A stretch of DNA of 64,000 nt from Streptomyces venezuelae (lineage in GTDB: Bacteria > Actinomycetota > Actinomycetes > Streptomycetales > Streptomycetaceae): positions 3,744,001-3,808,000 of the forward strand of contig NZ_CP029193.1 in the NCBI RefSeq assembly GCF_008642355.1. The letters are read 5' to 3'. The translations under genes and the position numbers were made by a program. Numbering within the stretch: the stretch's first letter is position 1; each line of letters opens with the position of its first letter. Positions 1 through 7,474 of the stretch are shown here, in pieces. The notes under the pieces were generated by a model, which worked only from the letters and a program-made list of their open reading frames with translations, had not been told where the DNA came from and ran no database searches.

Positions 1-225
1 CCCACGCGAGTGGCACCGACGTACATCAACGCGGCACGGGCGCAGCTCGACACGGGGGACCGTGACGGGGCCCTGGAGAACCTGTCGATCGCATGGAACG
101 CCGCTCCCCAGTTCGCCCGCATCCATCCGATGGGCCGCGAGGTGTTCCGCGTGCTGTCGTCCCTGCACCGCCGGAGCAACGCGGAGTTGTTGAGACTGTC
201 GAAACTGTCGGGGATCAAGGTCTAG
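1..225 (+). CDS. C-terminal part of a regulator with TPR-like helices (partial, starts before the window)
   Basis: The reading frame is open from base 1 and stops at 225, so only about 74 C-terminal residues are present. The segment is helical and ends with residues resembling the TPR-like tail of Streptomyces XRE-family regulators (AARAQLDTGDRDGAL, then REVFRVLSSLHRRSN). The DNA-binding part would lie upstream of the window. The internal ATG-like start at 10 is not taken as real because the frame is open to the left edge. The family call is inference from the tail alone. Confidence 0.55.
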   Translation, partial: PTRVAPTYINAARAQLDTGDRDGALENLSIAWNAAPQFARIHPMGREVFRVLSSLHRRSNAELLRLSKLSGIKV

Positions 226-251
226 CTGAGCGCGGGACCTCCTGACCTAGG

Positions 252-1028
252 TCAACCGCGGTCGTCAGTTCGGCGGGACTTCTGCCAGCGGACCAAGGCG
301 GTCAGGCCCGCGGGCATGGTGGCCATCACCGTGTCCGGGTCGTCGCTCTCGCGGAGCAGGAGGTGCCCTTCGAACCGCGCCACTTCGACACAGTTCGCAC
401 CCTTGAAGTGATTGCTCACGGGGGTATCGATCTGCGCCGTATCCAACTGCGGCACGACGCCTCCCGCGTACAGCAGCGGGCTGCTCACCTCGATGAAGTG
501 CTCGTTGGTGAACGGGATGACCCGGACCGTCACCGTCGGCCATTCCGATGCCTCCAGCAAGTACTCCAGCTGCCCCTTGGCGACCTCTCGGCCGCCGAAG
601 CGCATACGCAACGCCGCCTCGTGCACGATCGCGTTGAACGGCGGCGGATCGTCCCGTTCGAAGATCCTCCGGCGCCTCAGTCGGAACTCCACGCGTACGT
701 CGACTTCCGCGGCGGGTAGCGTGGAAGCACGCCTGCGTGCAGCGCTCGCACGTATTCCTCGGTCTGGAGAACACCGGGCACGTTCAGCGTCTGCACACTG
801 CGTAGATGCGTTGCGTGGTGCTCCAGCTCCGCGATGTTCAGGAAATCCGGCGGCAGCACACCCCTGTACTCGTCCCACCAGCCCTGCCCGCGCGACTCCC
901 CCACGATGACGCACAGCGCCTCGACCAGCTTCACGTGCCGTCCTGCCTGCCAGTTCCCTCAACTTCCGCAGCTCGGCGCCCAGTCTGGCCTGTCGAGCGG
1001 TGGGGTTTTCTCTCAGCGGCATCGTCAC
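252..1028 (-). pseudogene. Broken XRE/DUF5753-type regulator gene
   Basis: The frame entered at 1028 gives a normal N-terminus of a Streptomyces XRE regulator (TARQARLGAELRKLRELAG) and, from about 712 down to 252, a normal DUF5753 C-terminal half (RVEFRLRRRRIFERDDPP, then MRFGGREVAKGQLEYLLEAS). The middle, about 720-930, makes sense only in another frame (GQGWWDEYRGVLPPDFLNIA, then LRSVQTLNVPGVLQTEEY). The join near 930 goes from the first helices directly to the post-HTH segment, so most of the helix-turn-helix is missing. A second shift near 712 restores the original frame. The 258-residue ORF is therefore open but chimeric. Two sequencing errors could explain the shifts but not the missing HTH. 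Confidence 0.7.
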
Positions 1029-1096
1029 TTTCCCTTCAGGCCCGCGTCTGCCGTGTGGCGATGAGCCGGTCCGCTCACTCGGGTGAACTCAAGGCG

Positions 1097-1122
1097 ACAA
1101 CCTTGCCCCGGGGCAAGGTTGT
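1097..1122. promoter_or_regulatory. 26-bp perfect palindrome between divergent regulators
   Basis: Half-site ACAACCTTGCCCC is followed directly by its exact reverse complement. It lies between the broken XRE gene (leftward from 1028) and padR (rightward from 1282). A perfect palindrome without a loop fits a dimeric repressor operator better than a terminator. Which protein binds is unknown. Confidence 0.5.
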
Positions 1123-1213
1123 TGGGGCCTGCGGCTCGTCCGCACGGCAGGGGCAAGAGCGTCTGGTTCGAGATTCGGTGAGACCGCGGCGGGACGGAGT
1201 TTTGCAGAACCCC

Positions 1214-1238
1214 GACTATTCTGGATACTGGAATAGTC
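1214..1238. promoter_or_regulatory. Inverted repeat upstream of padR, candidate PadR operator
   Basis: GACTATTC (1214-1221) and its exact reverse complement GAATAGTC (1231-1238) flank a 9-bp spacer, 44 bp before the padR start. PadR-family repressors commonly bind AT-rich inverted repeats over their own promoters, and this is the most AT-rich stretch in the intergenic region. Autoregulation is inferred. Confidence 0.5.
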
Positions 1239-1281
1239 CGCGAAACCGAAAACACGACCCGCACGCCGAAGAGAGGAACCC

Positions 1282-1650
1282 GTGGCCGTCACCCCACCCA
1301 CCGCCTGGACCCGCGCCACGCTCCCCCTCTGTCTGCTCGGGATTCTCGACGGCGAGCCGAAGAGTTACGGGTACGCCCTGCTCAGCCGGCTCGGCGACGC
1401 GGGGCTCGACGGAGTGAAGCCCGCGACCCTCTATCCCGCCCTCACGCGCCTCGAAGAGGAAGGCGCCGTCGAGGTCGAGTGGGGGGCGGGCGACGGCGGG
1501 CCAGGGCGGAAGTACTACCGGATCACCGAGGAGGGGCAGGCACGACTGCGGCGCGACCAGGCCGCATGGGGGAACTTCTCCCGTACCGTCGCCTCGCTCC
1601 TGCCGGCCGAGGCCGAGGGGGAAGCACATGAGCAAGACAACCGCGCCTGA
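1282..1650 (+). CDS. PadR-family transcriptional regulator
   Basis: A 122-residue protein with a PadR winged helix: LPLCLLGILDGEPKSYGYAL, then KPATLYPALTRLEEEGAVEV and a wing with GRKYYRITEEG, followed by a short C-terminal helix for dimerisation. The GTG start is preceded by GAGAGG. The 3' end overlaps the next gene by 23 bp, so the two are almost certainly co-transcribed and the regulator probably controls its own operon through the inverted repeat at 1214-1238. The ligand is unknown; PadR proteins often respond to phenolics or drugs. Confidence 0.85.
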   Translation: MAVTPPTAWTRATLPLCLLGILDGEPKSYGYALLSRLGDAGLDGVKPATLYPALTRLEEEGAVEVEWGAGDGGPGRKYYRITEEGQARLRRDQAAWGNFSRTVASLLPAEAEGEAHEQDNRA

Positions 1651-2716
1651 GATCAGTTGGGCGCGCAAGGAGGACGAGGACTGGGCCGATGCCGTTCGAG
1701 TGCGGCTCGCCTTCGACGAGGAAGTGCCGGTCGGGTTCGCCGACGAGGTGCTCGCCGAGGCCCGCCAACTCGTCGAAGAGGCCGGGCAGCCCGCCCGTGA
1801 GGTGCTCGGGGACCCGGCCGCGTACGCCCGTGGCGTCGCCGCCGAGCGGGTCAGCGAGACGTACCGGGCCGGGATCGACACCCGTGGGCTGCGGCCCGCC
1901 GAACGGCTCGCCGCCGCGCTCGGCTCCATGGGGTTCCTCGTGTTCGCCGTCTTCGGGCTCGTCTGGATCCAGGACGGCCTGTGGGTCGGCGTGAACTGGT
2001 CCTCGGTCGCGACCATCACGGGGATCGGCGTGGGCGTCTCGGCGGGATGCGTCGCGTTCGTCGCCCGTGCCGCCGGGCTGTTCCGAGGCATGTGGTGGTT
2101 CCTGGCGGGGGCGGCCCTCGCCTTCGCAGCAACCGTCGCCCTCGCCGACACGCTCTCCGACGAGCGGCTGTTCCGCGTGCCCGCGCCGGTCCTCATGCTG
2201 GTCGGCGTCCCGTTGGCCGTCGCCGCGTTCCTGCTCCCGGAGGAGAGGATCAACCGCTGGTTCACGCCCGCCCGCCCGGCGGGTGGCCTGAGCGATGAGC
2301 AGTGGCTGAGGCGTCTGGACGGGCTGCTGCGCGGGCGGCACGGCATGAAGACCGCCGAGGCCCGCGCCCACGTGGAGGAAGTGCGCCAGCACCTCGCCGC
2401 GGCGCCCGCAACGATCCGCGCCGAGCACGCCTTCGGCGACGTCGAGATCTACGCCCTGCGCCTCTCCGAAGGCCCGCGCAGGCAGCAGCGCATCACGCGC
2501 CAGAAGTTCTACGGCGCCCTGGCCTCGGCCGTGTTCTTCGGCGTCCTCACCGTCGACAAGCTGATCGACCCGCAGGAGCGCGCGTCCGGCTGGGTCGCCT
2601 GCTACGTGGGGGCGTTCGGCTGCGCCGCCTGGGGTGCCTTCAGCGAATGGCGCACCCTGCGCAAGCAACGCGCGGCTCTGACGGACCTCGCGGACCCCGC
2701 GGCCCCCAAGCCATAA
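1628..2716 (+). CDS. PadR-coupled integral membrane protein, function unknown
   Basis: A 362-residue protein with an acidic cytoplasmic N-terminal region (about 1-95, including EVLAEARQLVEEAGQPAREV), then four hydrophobic segments at roughly 98-118, 125-145, 152-172 and 183-200, a soluble middle part, and two more near 295-335. The layout resembles the membrane partner of Streptomyces PadR/DUF1700-like pairs. It overlaps padR, supporting a regulator-membrane target operon. I recognise no catalytic motif, so a function is not assigned. Confidence 0.7.
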   Translation: MSKTTAPEISWARKEDEDWADAVRVRLAFDEEVPVGFADEVLAEARQLVEEAGQPAREVLGDPAAYARGVAAERVSETYRAGIDTRGLRPAERLAAALGSMGFLVFAVFGLVWIQDGLWVGVNWSSVATITGIGVGVSAGCVAFVARAAGLFRGMWWFLAGAALAFAATVALADTLSDERLFRVPAPVLMLVGVPLAVAAFLLPEERINRWFTPARPAGGLSDEQWLRRLDGLLRGRHGMKTAEARAHVEEVRQHLAAAPATIRAEHAFGDVEIYALRLSEGPRRQQRITRQKFYGALASAVFFGVLTVDKLIDPQERASGWVACYVGAFGCAAWGAFSEWRTLRKQRAALTDLADPAAPKP

Positions 2717-2726
2717 CCTGCCCCGC

Positions 2727-3236
2727 ATGATCCTCGAACCGCTCGTCGCCGTCGACGGCGCGCTGCCCGGCCACCTCCTCACCGAGGTGACCGGGCTCTA
2801 CGCGTCGAACCGTGCGTTCTTCGCACTCAGCGGCGACTTCCCCGACCCCGACGACATCCGCGTCGAGCAGGTCGCCAAGGCCCTCGCCGACGAACTCGCG
2901 CACCCGGACGCCGAGGTGCTGCTCGCCCGCTCGCGCGGCCGTCTCGTCGGCGTCGTACTGACCCTCGCCCGGCATCCGGACCCCACCGACCCCGACCCGT
3001 GGATCGGGCTCCTCATGGTCGACGCCGACCTCCACCGCACGGGGGTGGGCAGGGAATTGGCGGCGCTCGTCGAGGAGCGGTTCCGGGCGGCGGGACGGGA
3101 CGCCGTACGCCTCGCGGTCCTGGAGAACAACCCGAAGGCGCTCCGCTTCTGGACCGCGCTCGGCTACCTCGTCATCGGGCACCGCGAGGACCGCGCGCGG
3201 CACCGCCCGTGCGCGGTCCTGCGCAAGCCCCTCTGA
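2727..3236 (+). CDS. GNAT-family N-acetyltransferase
   Basis: A 169-residue protein with a GNAT fold. The acetyl-CoA binding loop is DADLHRTGVGRELAALVEER at about 93-112 (the R/Q-x-x-G-x-G/A signature), and the last strand is LAVLENNPKALRFWTALGY, typical of motif B. The substrate cannot be inferred. It starts 11 bp after the membrane protein gene and may be read through from it. Its 3' end faces the M1 peptidase gene with 16 bp between the stops. Confidence 0.8.
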   Translation: MILEPLVAVDGALPGHLLTEVTGLYASNRAFFALSGDFPDPDDIRVEQVAKALADELAHPDAEVLLARSRGRLVGVVLTLARHPDPTDPDPWIGLLMVDADLHRTGVGRELAALVEERFRAAGRDAVRLAVLENNPKALRFWTALGYLVIGHREDRARHRPCAVLRKPL

Positions 3237-3252
3237 CAGGGAGATGCACAGG

Positions 3253-4755
3253 TCAGGGGCTGTCCGGCTTGCCGTCCCCGTACAGCCAGTCGCCCCAGAT
3301 CCGGCTGACCTTGTCGCGCGCCTCGTCGCCGCCCGCGTTCCGCTCCACGTACTCCGTGAAGTCCTTCGTGTCCGCGTTCTTGTGCCGGTACGTCTTCGTC
3401 CAGCCCTGCACGATGTCGTAGAACGCGTCGTCGCCGACGGCCTGCCGGATCTTGTGGATGACCATGGCGGCCCGGTCGTAGACGGGAGGATCGGAGATGC
3501 TCGCGGCGTCCGTGGGTCTGGCGGGCGGGAACGCCCAGATCGCCTCGTTGTCCGCCTCGTCCTCGTAGTAGTCGCCCTTGTAGAGCGCGTCGAAGGTCTT
3601 CTGCGCGCTGTCCCCGTCATGGTCCTCGTCGTACAGCCACGTCGCGTACGTCGCGAAGCCCTCGTTGAGCCACATGTCGCGCCATGACTTGGGTGTGACG
3701 GAGTTGCCGAACCACTGGTGGGCCAGCTCGTGGACGAGGAGGTCGGTGCCGGGGGCGCCGGGGAAGACGGGGCGGTTCTGGGTCTCCAGCGCGTAACCCG
3801 CGTCGTCCTCGCGGTCGACGATCGCGCCGATGGAGGAGAAGGGGTAGGGGCCGAAGTTGTACTCGGACCACTCGATGACGTCTGGGATCTTCGCGAGAAC
3901 CTTCTTGCTCGCCTTCGCCTGCGAGGGGTCGACGGCCGTGATGACCGGCAGCCCGTCCTTCGTCGTCGAGGTCTGCATCTCGTAGTCACCGATGGCGACG
4001 GTCGCCAAGTAGCTCGCCATGGGTTCGGCGCTGTGCCAGGCGAAGGTGGTGCGGCCGTTCTTCGTCGACTCGCGGGTCAACTCGCCGTTGGAGACGGCCT
4101 TCAGGCCCTTGGGAACGGTGACCTGTATGTCGTACGAGGCCTTGTCGCTCGGGTGGTGGTTGCCGGGGAACCACGCCATCGACCCGGCCGGTTCGCCGAG
4201 CGCGAGCGCGCCGTCCTCCGTCTTCAGCCAGCCTTCCTCGGCGCCGTCGTCGTCGGTGATGGTCTCCGGTGTGCCGGAGTAGCGGACGACCGCGCGGAAC
4301 GTCTCGCCGCGGTCGAGCTCGTCGGCCGGGCGGACCCGCAGCTCGTGGCCCGCGCGCTGGAAGCGGGCGGCCTTGCCCTCGACGGTGATGCCGGAGACGT
4401 CCAGGCCCTTGAGGTCGAGGTTGAAGGAGCTGAGGTTCTTGGTGGCGCGGGCGGTGATCTCCGCGGTCCCCGTGAGGTGCCGGGAGTCGGGGTCGTAGCC
4501 GAGGGTCAGGCCGTAGTGCGCCACGTCGTAGCCGCCGTTGCCCAGCCTGGGGAAGTACGGGTCGCGCACGCCGTCGGCGCCCGGCGTGCCGTCGACGCCC
4601 GCGCCGCTGCATCCGGAGACGGTCGCGAGCAGGGCGAGGGCACAGGTGAGGGTGGCGGCTCGGGTCGCGGGTCGGGCGGCGGCTCGGGTGGCGGCACGGG
4701 TGTTGGCCCGGGCGGCCGTGGATCGCAGGTGCACGCCGGTGATCTTATGCGGCAA
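3253..4755 (-). CDS. Secreted M1-family zinc aminopeptidase (lipoprotein)
   Basis: A 500-residue protein. The N-terminus is rich in Arg and Ala, then a hydrophobic segment ends in a lipobox-like ATVSGC, so the enzyme is probably exported and lipid-anchored. The gluzincin motif HELAHQW lies near residues 341-347, and the second zinc ligand Glu falls in NEGFATY about 18 residues later. The upstream beta-rich N-terminal domain (about 60-240) matches the M1 saddle domain. It lacks the long C-terminal helical domain of PepN, as is usual for short actinobacterial M1 enzymes. The start is the first ATG of the frame; a later start would lose part of the signal sequence. Confidence 0.85.
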   Translation of the reverse strand: MPHKITGVHLRSTAARANTRAATRAAARPATRAATLTCALALLATVSGCSGAGVDGTPGADGVRDPYFPRLGNGGYDVAHYGLTLGYDPDSRHLTGTAEITARATKNLSSFNLDLKGLDVSGITVEGKAARFQRAGHELRVRPADELDRGETFRAVVRYSGTPETITDDDGAEEGWLKTEDGALALGEPAGSMAWFPGNHHPSDKASYDIQVTVPKGLKAVSNGELTRESTKNGRTTFAWHSAEPMASYLATVAIGDYEMQTSTTKDGLPVITAVDPSQAKASKKVLAKIPDVIEWSEYNFGPYPFSSIGAIVDREDDAGYALETQNRPVFPGAPGTDLLVHELAHQWFGNSVTPKSWRDMWLNEGFATYATWLYDEDHDGDSAQKTFDALYKGDYYEDEADNEAIWAFPPARPTDAASISDPPVYDRAAMVIHKIRQAVGDDAFYDIVQGWTKTYRHKNADTKDFTEYVERNAGGDEARDKVSRIWGDWLYGDGKPDSP

Positions 4756-4807
4756 ATGTTCGGAGCGGGGCGGTATGGCCGCCGCCCGATGTCGCGGCGG
4801 AGGCAGG

Positions 4808-5992
4808 TCAGAGCACCGCGATGCCCAACGGCCGCTCCCCCGCCGGGAGTCGGCGCACCGATCCGTCCTCCGTGTCCACGACGGAGATGCCGTTCCAGTA
4901 GCCGTCGCGGGTGAAGCCGCCCGTGACGTACACGGTACGGCCGTCCTCGGACACGGCGACGTCCTCGTGCGGCCCGTCCAGCGGAATCACCCGCTCCTTG
5001 CCGCTCTTCGTCCGCACCGTCAGCGACGGACCCTCGTCGGCGTCCGGGTCGATGGGCCCGGTGCCGACCGCGTACAGCGTGCCGTCGTCCGTGACGGTCA
5101 CGCCGTGCTGGTGCGTGTTGGCGGTCATCTTCTCGACGTCGTACTCGCCGGTGCGCGGATCGAGCACGACGAGCTTCTCGCCCTCGAAGGGCAGCAGCAG
5201 CTTGCCGTCGGCGGGCCGCACGGCCGCGTAGTGCGGCTTCAGCCAGGACCCGAGGCCGCCCTCCGTGCCGTAGGGGGCGACGTCGATGCGGCGCGGCTCG
5301 AGCGAGTCCGCGCGTACGACGGTCACGTCGAAGGAGTCGTGGCCGGTCGCGTAGATCTCGCGGCCGTCCTGCGACACGTCGACGTCGAAGGGCCGCCGCC
5401 CGACGGGCACGGTGTCGGTGACCTCGCGCTCGCCCGTGTCGATGACCTCAAGGGTCCCGTCGCCGCCCGGGACGTTGACGCCCACGTAGACGTGTTCGCC
5501 GTCGGGCGCGAGGGCGATGCCCATGCCGCCGCCGCGGTACTCGCCCGTCGTGACGGGACCTGTCCCGGAGGCCGTCTCCGTCTCGTACGGGATGCGGTCG
5601 ACGCGCTTGCGGGTGACGGTGTCGACGACGGCCACGCCCTCGGCGGTCGCCACCCAGGCACGGCCGTCCTCGCCGACGGTCAGCCCGTAGGGGGCCTGAC
5701 CGACCTTCACGGAGTCGACGGGGCCCTTCTCCGGGTCGACGAAGGTGACGGTGTCGGAACCGAAGTCGGCGACCAGGAGGGTGCCTTCGGGGGTCTTGGT
5801 GGTGGCGGGGAGTGTGGTGGTGGGGAGGGTGTCGGTGGTGGGGAGGGTGTCGGTGACGGTGGGGCGTGTGGGGTCCGGGGCGGCCGACGCGCGGCCGTCA
5901 TCACCCGTGCCGCACCCCACCAGGACCGCGGCAGCCAGTACCGCCGTCGCCACGGCGCGGGCCCGCGGGGCCGCTGCCGCGCGCCCCCTCAC
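4808..5992 (-). CDS. YVTN/NHL-type beta-propeller lipoprotein
   Basis: A 394-residue secreted protein with lipobox LVGC near residue 24, then a Thr/Pro linker (about 35-62) containing short DTLPTT repeats. The rest is a run of about 45-residue blades with motifs such as GLTVGEDGRAWVAT, GIALAPDGEHVYVG, DVDVSQDGREIYATG and DVAVSEDGRTVYVTGG, typical of surface beta-propellers. The GTG start at 5992 overlaps the ankyrin gene stop as GTGA, so the two are translationally coupled. The binding partner is unknown. Confidence 0.75.
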   Translation of the reverse strand: MRGRAAAAPRARAVATAVLAAAVLVGCGTGDDGRASAAPDPTRPTVTDTLPTTDTLPTTTLPATTKTPEGTLLVADFGSDTVTFVDPEKGPVDSVKVGQAPYGLTVGEDGRAWVATAEGVAVVDTVTRKRVDRIPYETETASGTGPVTTGEYRGGGMGIALAPDGEHVYVGVNVPGGDGTLEVIDTGEREVTDTVPVGRRPFDVDVSQDGREIYATGHDSFDVTVVRADSLEPRRIDVAPYGTEGGLGSWLKPHYAAVRPADGKLLLPFEGEKLVVLDPRTGEYDVEKMTANTHQHGVTVTDDGTLYAVGTGPIDPDADEGPSLTVRTKSGKERVIPLDGPHEDVAVSEDGRTVYVTGGFTRDGYWNGISVVDTEDGSVRRLPAGERPLGIAVL

Positions 5993-6591
5993 GACGCGTC
6001 CCGCAGCAGCTCCGCGATCCCGTCGAACCCGCGCCGTTCCGCGTGCGCCAGCGGCGTGACGCCGTCCCGGTCCGCGAGGTCCGGCGTCGCGCCCGCGGTG
6101 AGGAGCAGCTCGACGATCTCCTGGTGCGGACGGCCGCCGTCGCCGAGGATCACGGCTTCGAGCAGGGCGGTCCAGCCGAGGTCGTTGATGTGGTCGACGT
6201 CGATGTCGGTGACGCGCAGCACTTCCCGTACGTACGCGACGTGCCCGCGTTCCGACGCGGGGATCACAGAGATCCCGCCGAAGCGGTTGCGCAGCTTCAG
6301 GTCGGGTCCGGCGGGCAGCAGCACGTGCAGCATGGCGACGCTGCCCGTCACACCGGTGACCAGCCAGGGGCTGTCGGAACGGTGGTCCTGCGCGTCGACG
6401 TCCGCGCCGGCCGCGACGAGCACGCGGGCCGCCTCGACGTGGTCGCCGAGCGCGGCGAGCAGCAGTGGGCTGCGCAGCTCGGTGTCGCGGGCCTCGACGC
6501 GTGCGCCCTCGGCGAGGGCGGCGGTCACCTCGGCGGCGTTCCCGGCCCGTGCGGCGTCGAGCAGCCGCCGGTCGGCAGCGGTGGTGTTCAT
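5989..6591 (-). CDS. Ankyrin-repeat protein
   Basis: A 200-residue protein built of about five ankyrin repeats. The clearest are LLLAALGDHVEAARVLVAAG, then GWTALLEAVILG with EIVELLLTAGATPDLADRDG, and finally VTPLAHAERRGFDGIAELL. There is no signal peptide. The ATG start at 6591 follows AGGAGATC. The stop overlaps the start of the beta-propeller lipoprotein gene by 4 bp, so a cytoplasmic ankyrin protein and a surface propeller are made from one message. Ankyrin proteins bind other proteins; no partner is evident. Confidence 0.85.
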   Translation of the reverse strand: MNTTAADRRLLDAARAGNAAEVTAALAEGARVEARDTELRSPLLLAALGDHVEAARVLVAAGADVDAQDHRSDSPWLVTGVTGSVAMLHVLLPAGPDLKLRNRFGGISVIPASERGHVAYVREVLRVTDIDVDHINDLGWTALLEAVILGDGGRPHQEIVELLLTAGATPDLADRDGVTPLAHAERRGFDGIAELLRDAS

Positions 6592-6665
6592 GGCGGATCT
6601 CCTCGTCGTGCGGGCCCCCGCGCGGACGGGCACGGGGGCCGGGAACAGCCTGCGCAGCAAGGAGA

Positions 6666-7223
6666 TCAGCGGTCGAGCGCCGCCACGCCCGCCTTCGCGA
6701 ACTTCTCGTCCAGGTCGCCGCTCGGGGCGCCCGCGACACCGATGCCCGCGACGGGTGCGCCCTTGGCGGTGACCGGCGCGCCGCCCGCGAGGAAGAGGGT
6801 GCCGGGGATGTCCTTCAGGTTCGGGGCCTGCTCCAGACGCTTGGTCAGCTCGGAGGTGGGCGCGTTCCAGGACACGGCGGTGTACGCCTTCTTCACGGCG
6901 GACTCGGGGGACTGCGGGCCCGCGCCGTCGCCGCGCAGCTGGACGATGGTGTTGCCGTTGCGGTCGACGACGGCGACGGAGACGCGCTGGTTCTCCTTCT
7001 TCGCGGCGTCGAGGGTGGCCTGCGCGGCCTTGGTGGCGGCGGCGACCGTGAGGTGCGTGGACTGCGTCAGGTTCTTGTTGCCGGCGTCGGCGGTGACGGC
7101 GGCCTTGGCGGCGGCGTCGGGGGTGCCCGCGGTGGCGGAGACGGCGCCGAAGGTGCCGGCGCCGAGGACGGCGGCGGTGGCGGCGACGGTGAGGACGCGG
7201 GTGCGGCGGGAGAGCTTCTGCAT
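6666..7223 (-). CDS. hbpS: Secreted HbpS/GlcG-family haem-binding sensor protein
   Basis: A 185-residue protein with a twin-arginine-like signal sequence (KLSRRTRVLTVAATAAVLG) and Ala-rich cleavage region, then a GlcG/HbpS domain: LTVAAATKAAQATLDAAKKE, VSVAVVDRNGNTIVQLRGDG, KKAYTAVSW, and the Gly-rich end GAPVAGIGVAGAPSGDLDE. In S. reticuli, HbpS is an extracellular haem- and iron-binding protein that modulates SenS. Here it lies divergent to a SenS/SenR-like pair, the same partnership. The start at 7223 has AGGAG 7 bp upstream; the longer frame to 7280 lacks support. The symbol is by family and context. Confidence 0.8.
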   Translation of the reverse strand: MQKLSRRTRVLTVAATAAVLGAGTFGAVSATAGTPDAAAKAAVTADAGNKNLTQSTHLTVAAATKAAQATLDAAKKENQRVSVAVVDRNGNTIVQLRGDGAGPQSPESAVKKAYTAVSWNAPTSELTKRLEQAPNLKDIPGTLFLAGGAPVTAKGAPVAGIGVAGAPSGDLDEKFAKAGVAALDR

Positions 7224-7354
7224 CGGGGGCTCCTGGGGTGGTCGAGTCGTGGGGCGTTCGAGGGGTTCTTGCCTCTGCACTCAATGCTGTGGCCGCACCC
7301 GGGTCCCACCCCTCCACGGACCGGCTCGCTGCCGCGCGCTGCTCGGCCGACACG

Positions 7355-7378
7355 GGGGTCAACCGTTCGGTTGACCCC
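7355..7378. promoter_or_regulatory. Palindrome in the hbpS-senS intergenic region, candidate SenR operator
   Basis: GGGGTCAACCG (7355-7365) and its exact reverse complement (7368-7378) are separated by TT. It lies between the divergent hbpS and senS genes. SenR is reported to bind upstream of hbpS and senSR in S. reticuli. That this palindrome is the site is inference. Confidence 0.55.
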
Positions 7379-7474
7379 TGCGGGGTCCCGGCGGGCCACA
7401 ATGAGGGTGTTTGCCCAGTTCAGCGACTGGGTGAACGGCGATAGGGAACGGCAGTACGAGAAGGAGGCCCCGCA

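Noticed and set aside
3718..6772. Long plus-strand frames (398 and 744 codons) across 3718-6772
   Set aside because: They are opposite the M1 peptidase, propeller, ankyrin and hbpS genes, and their composition (Gly, Arg, Val, Asp) is that of antisense GC-rich frames.
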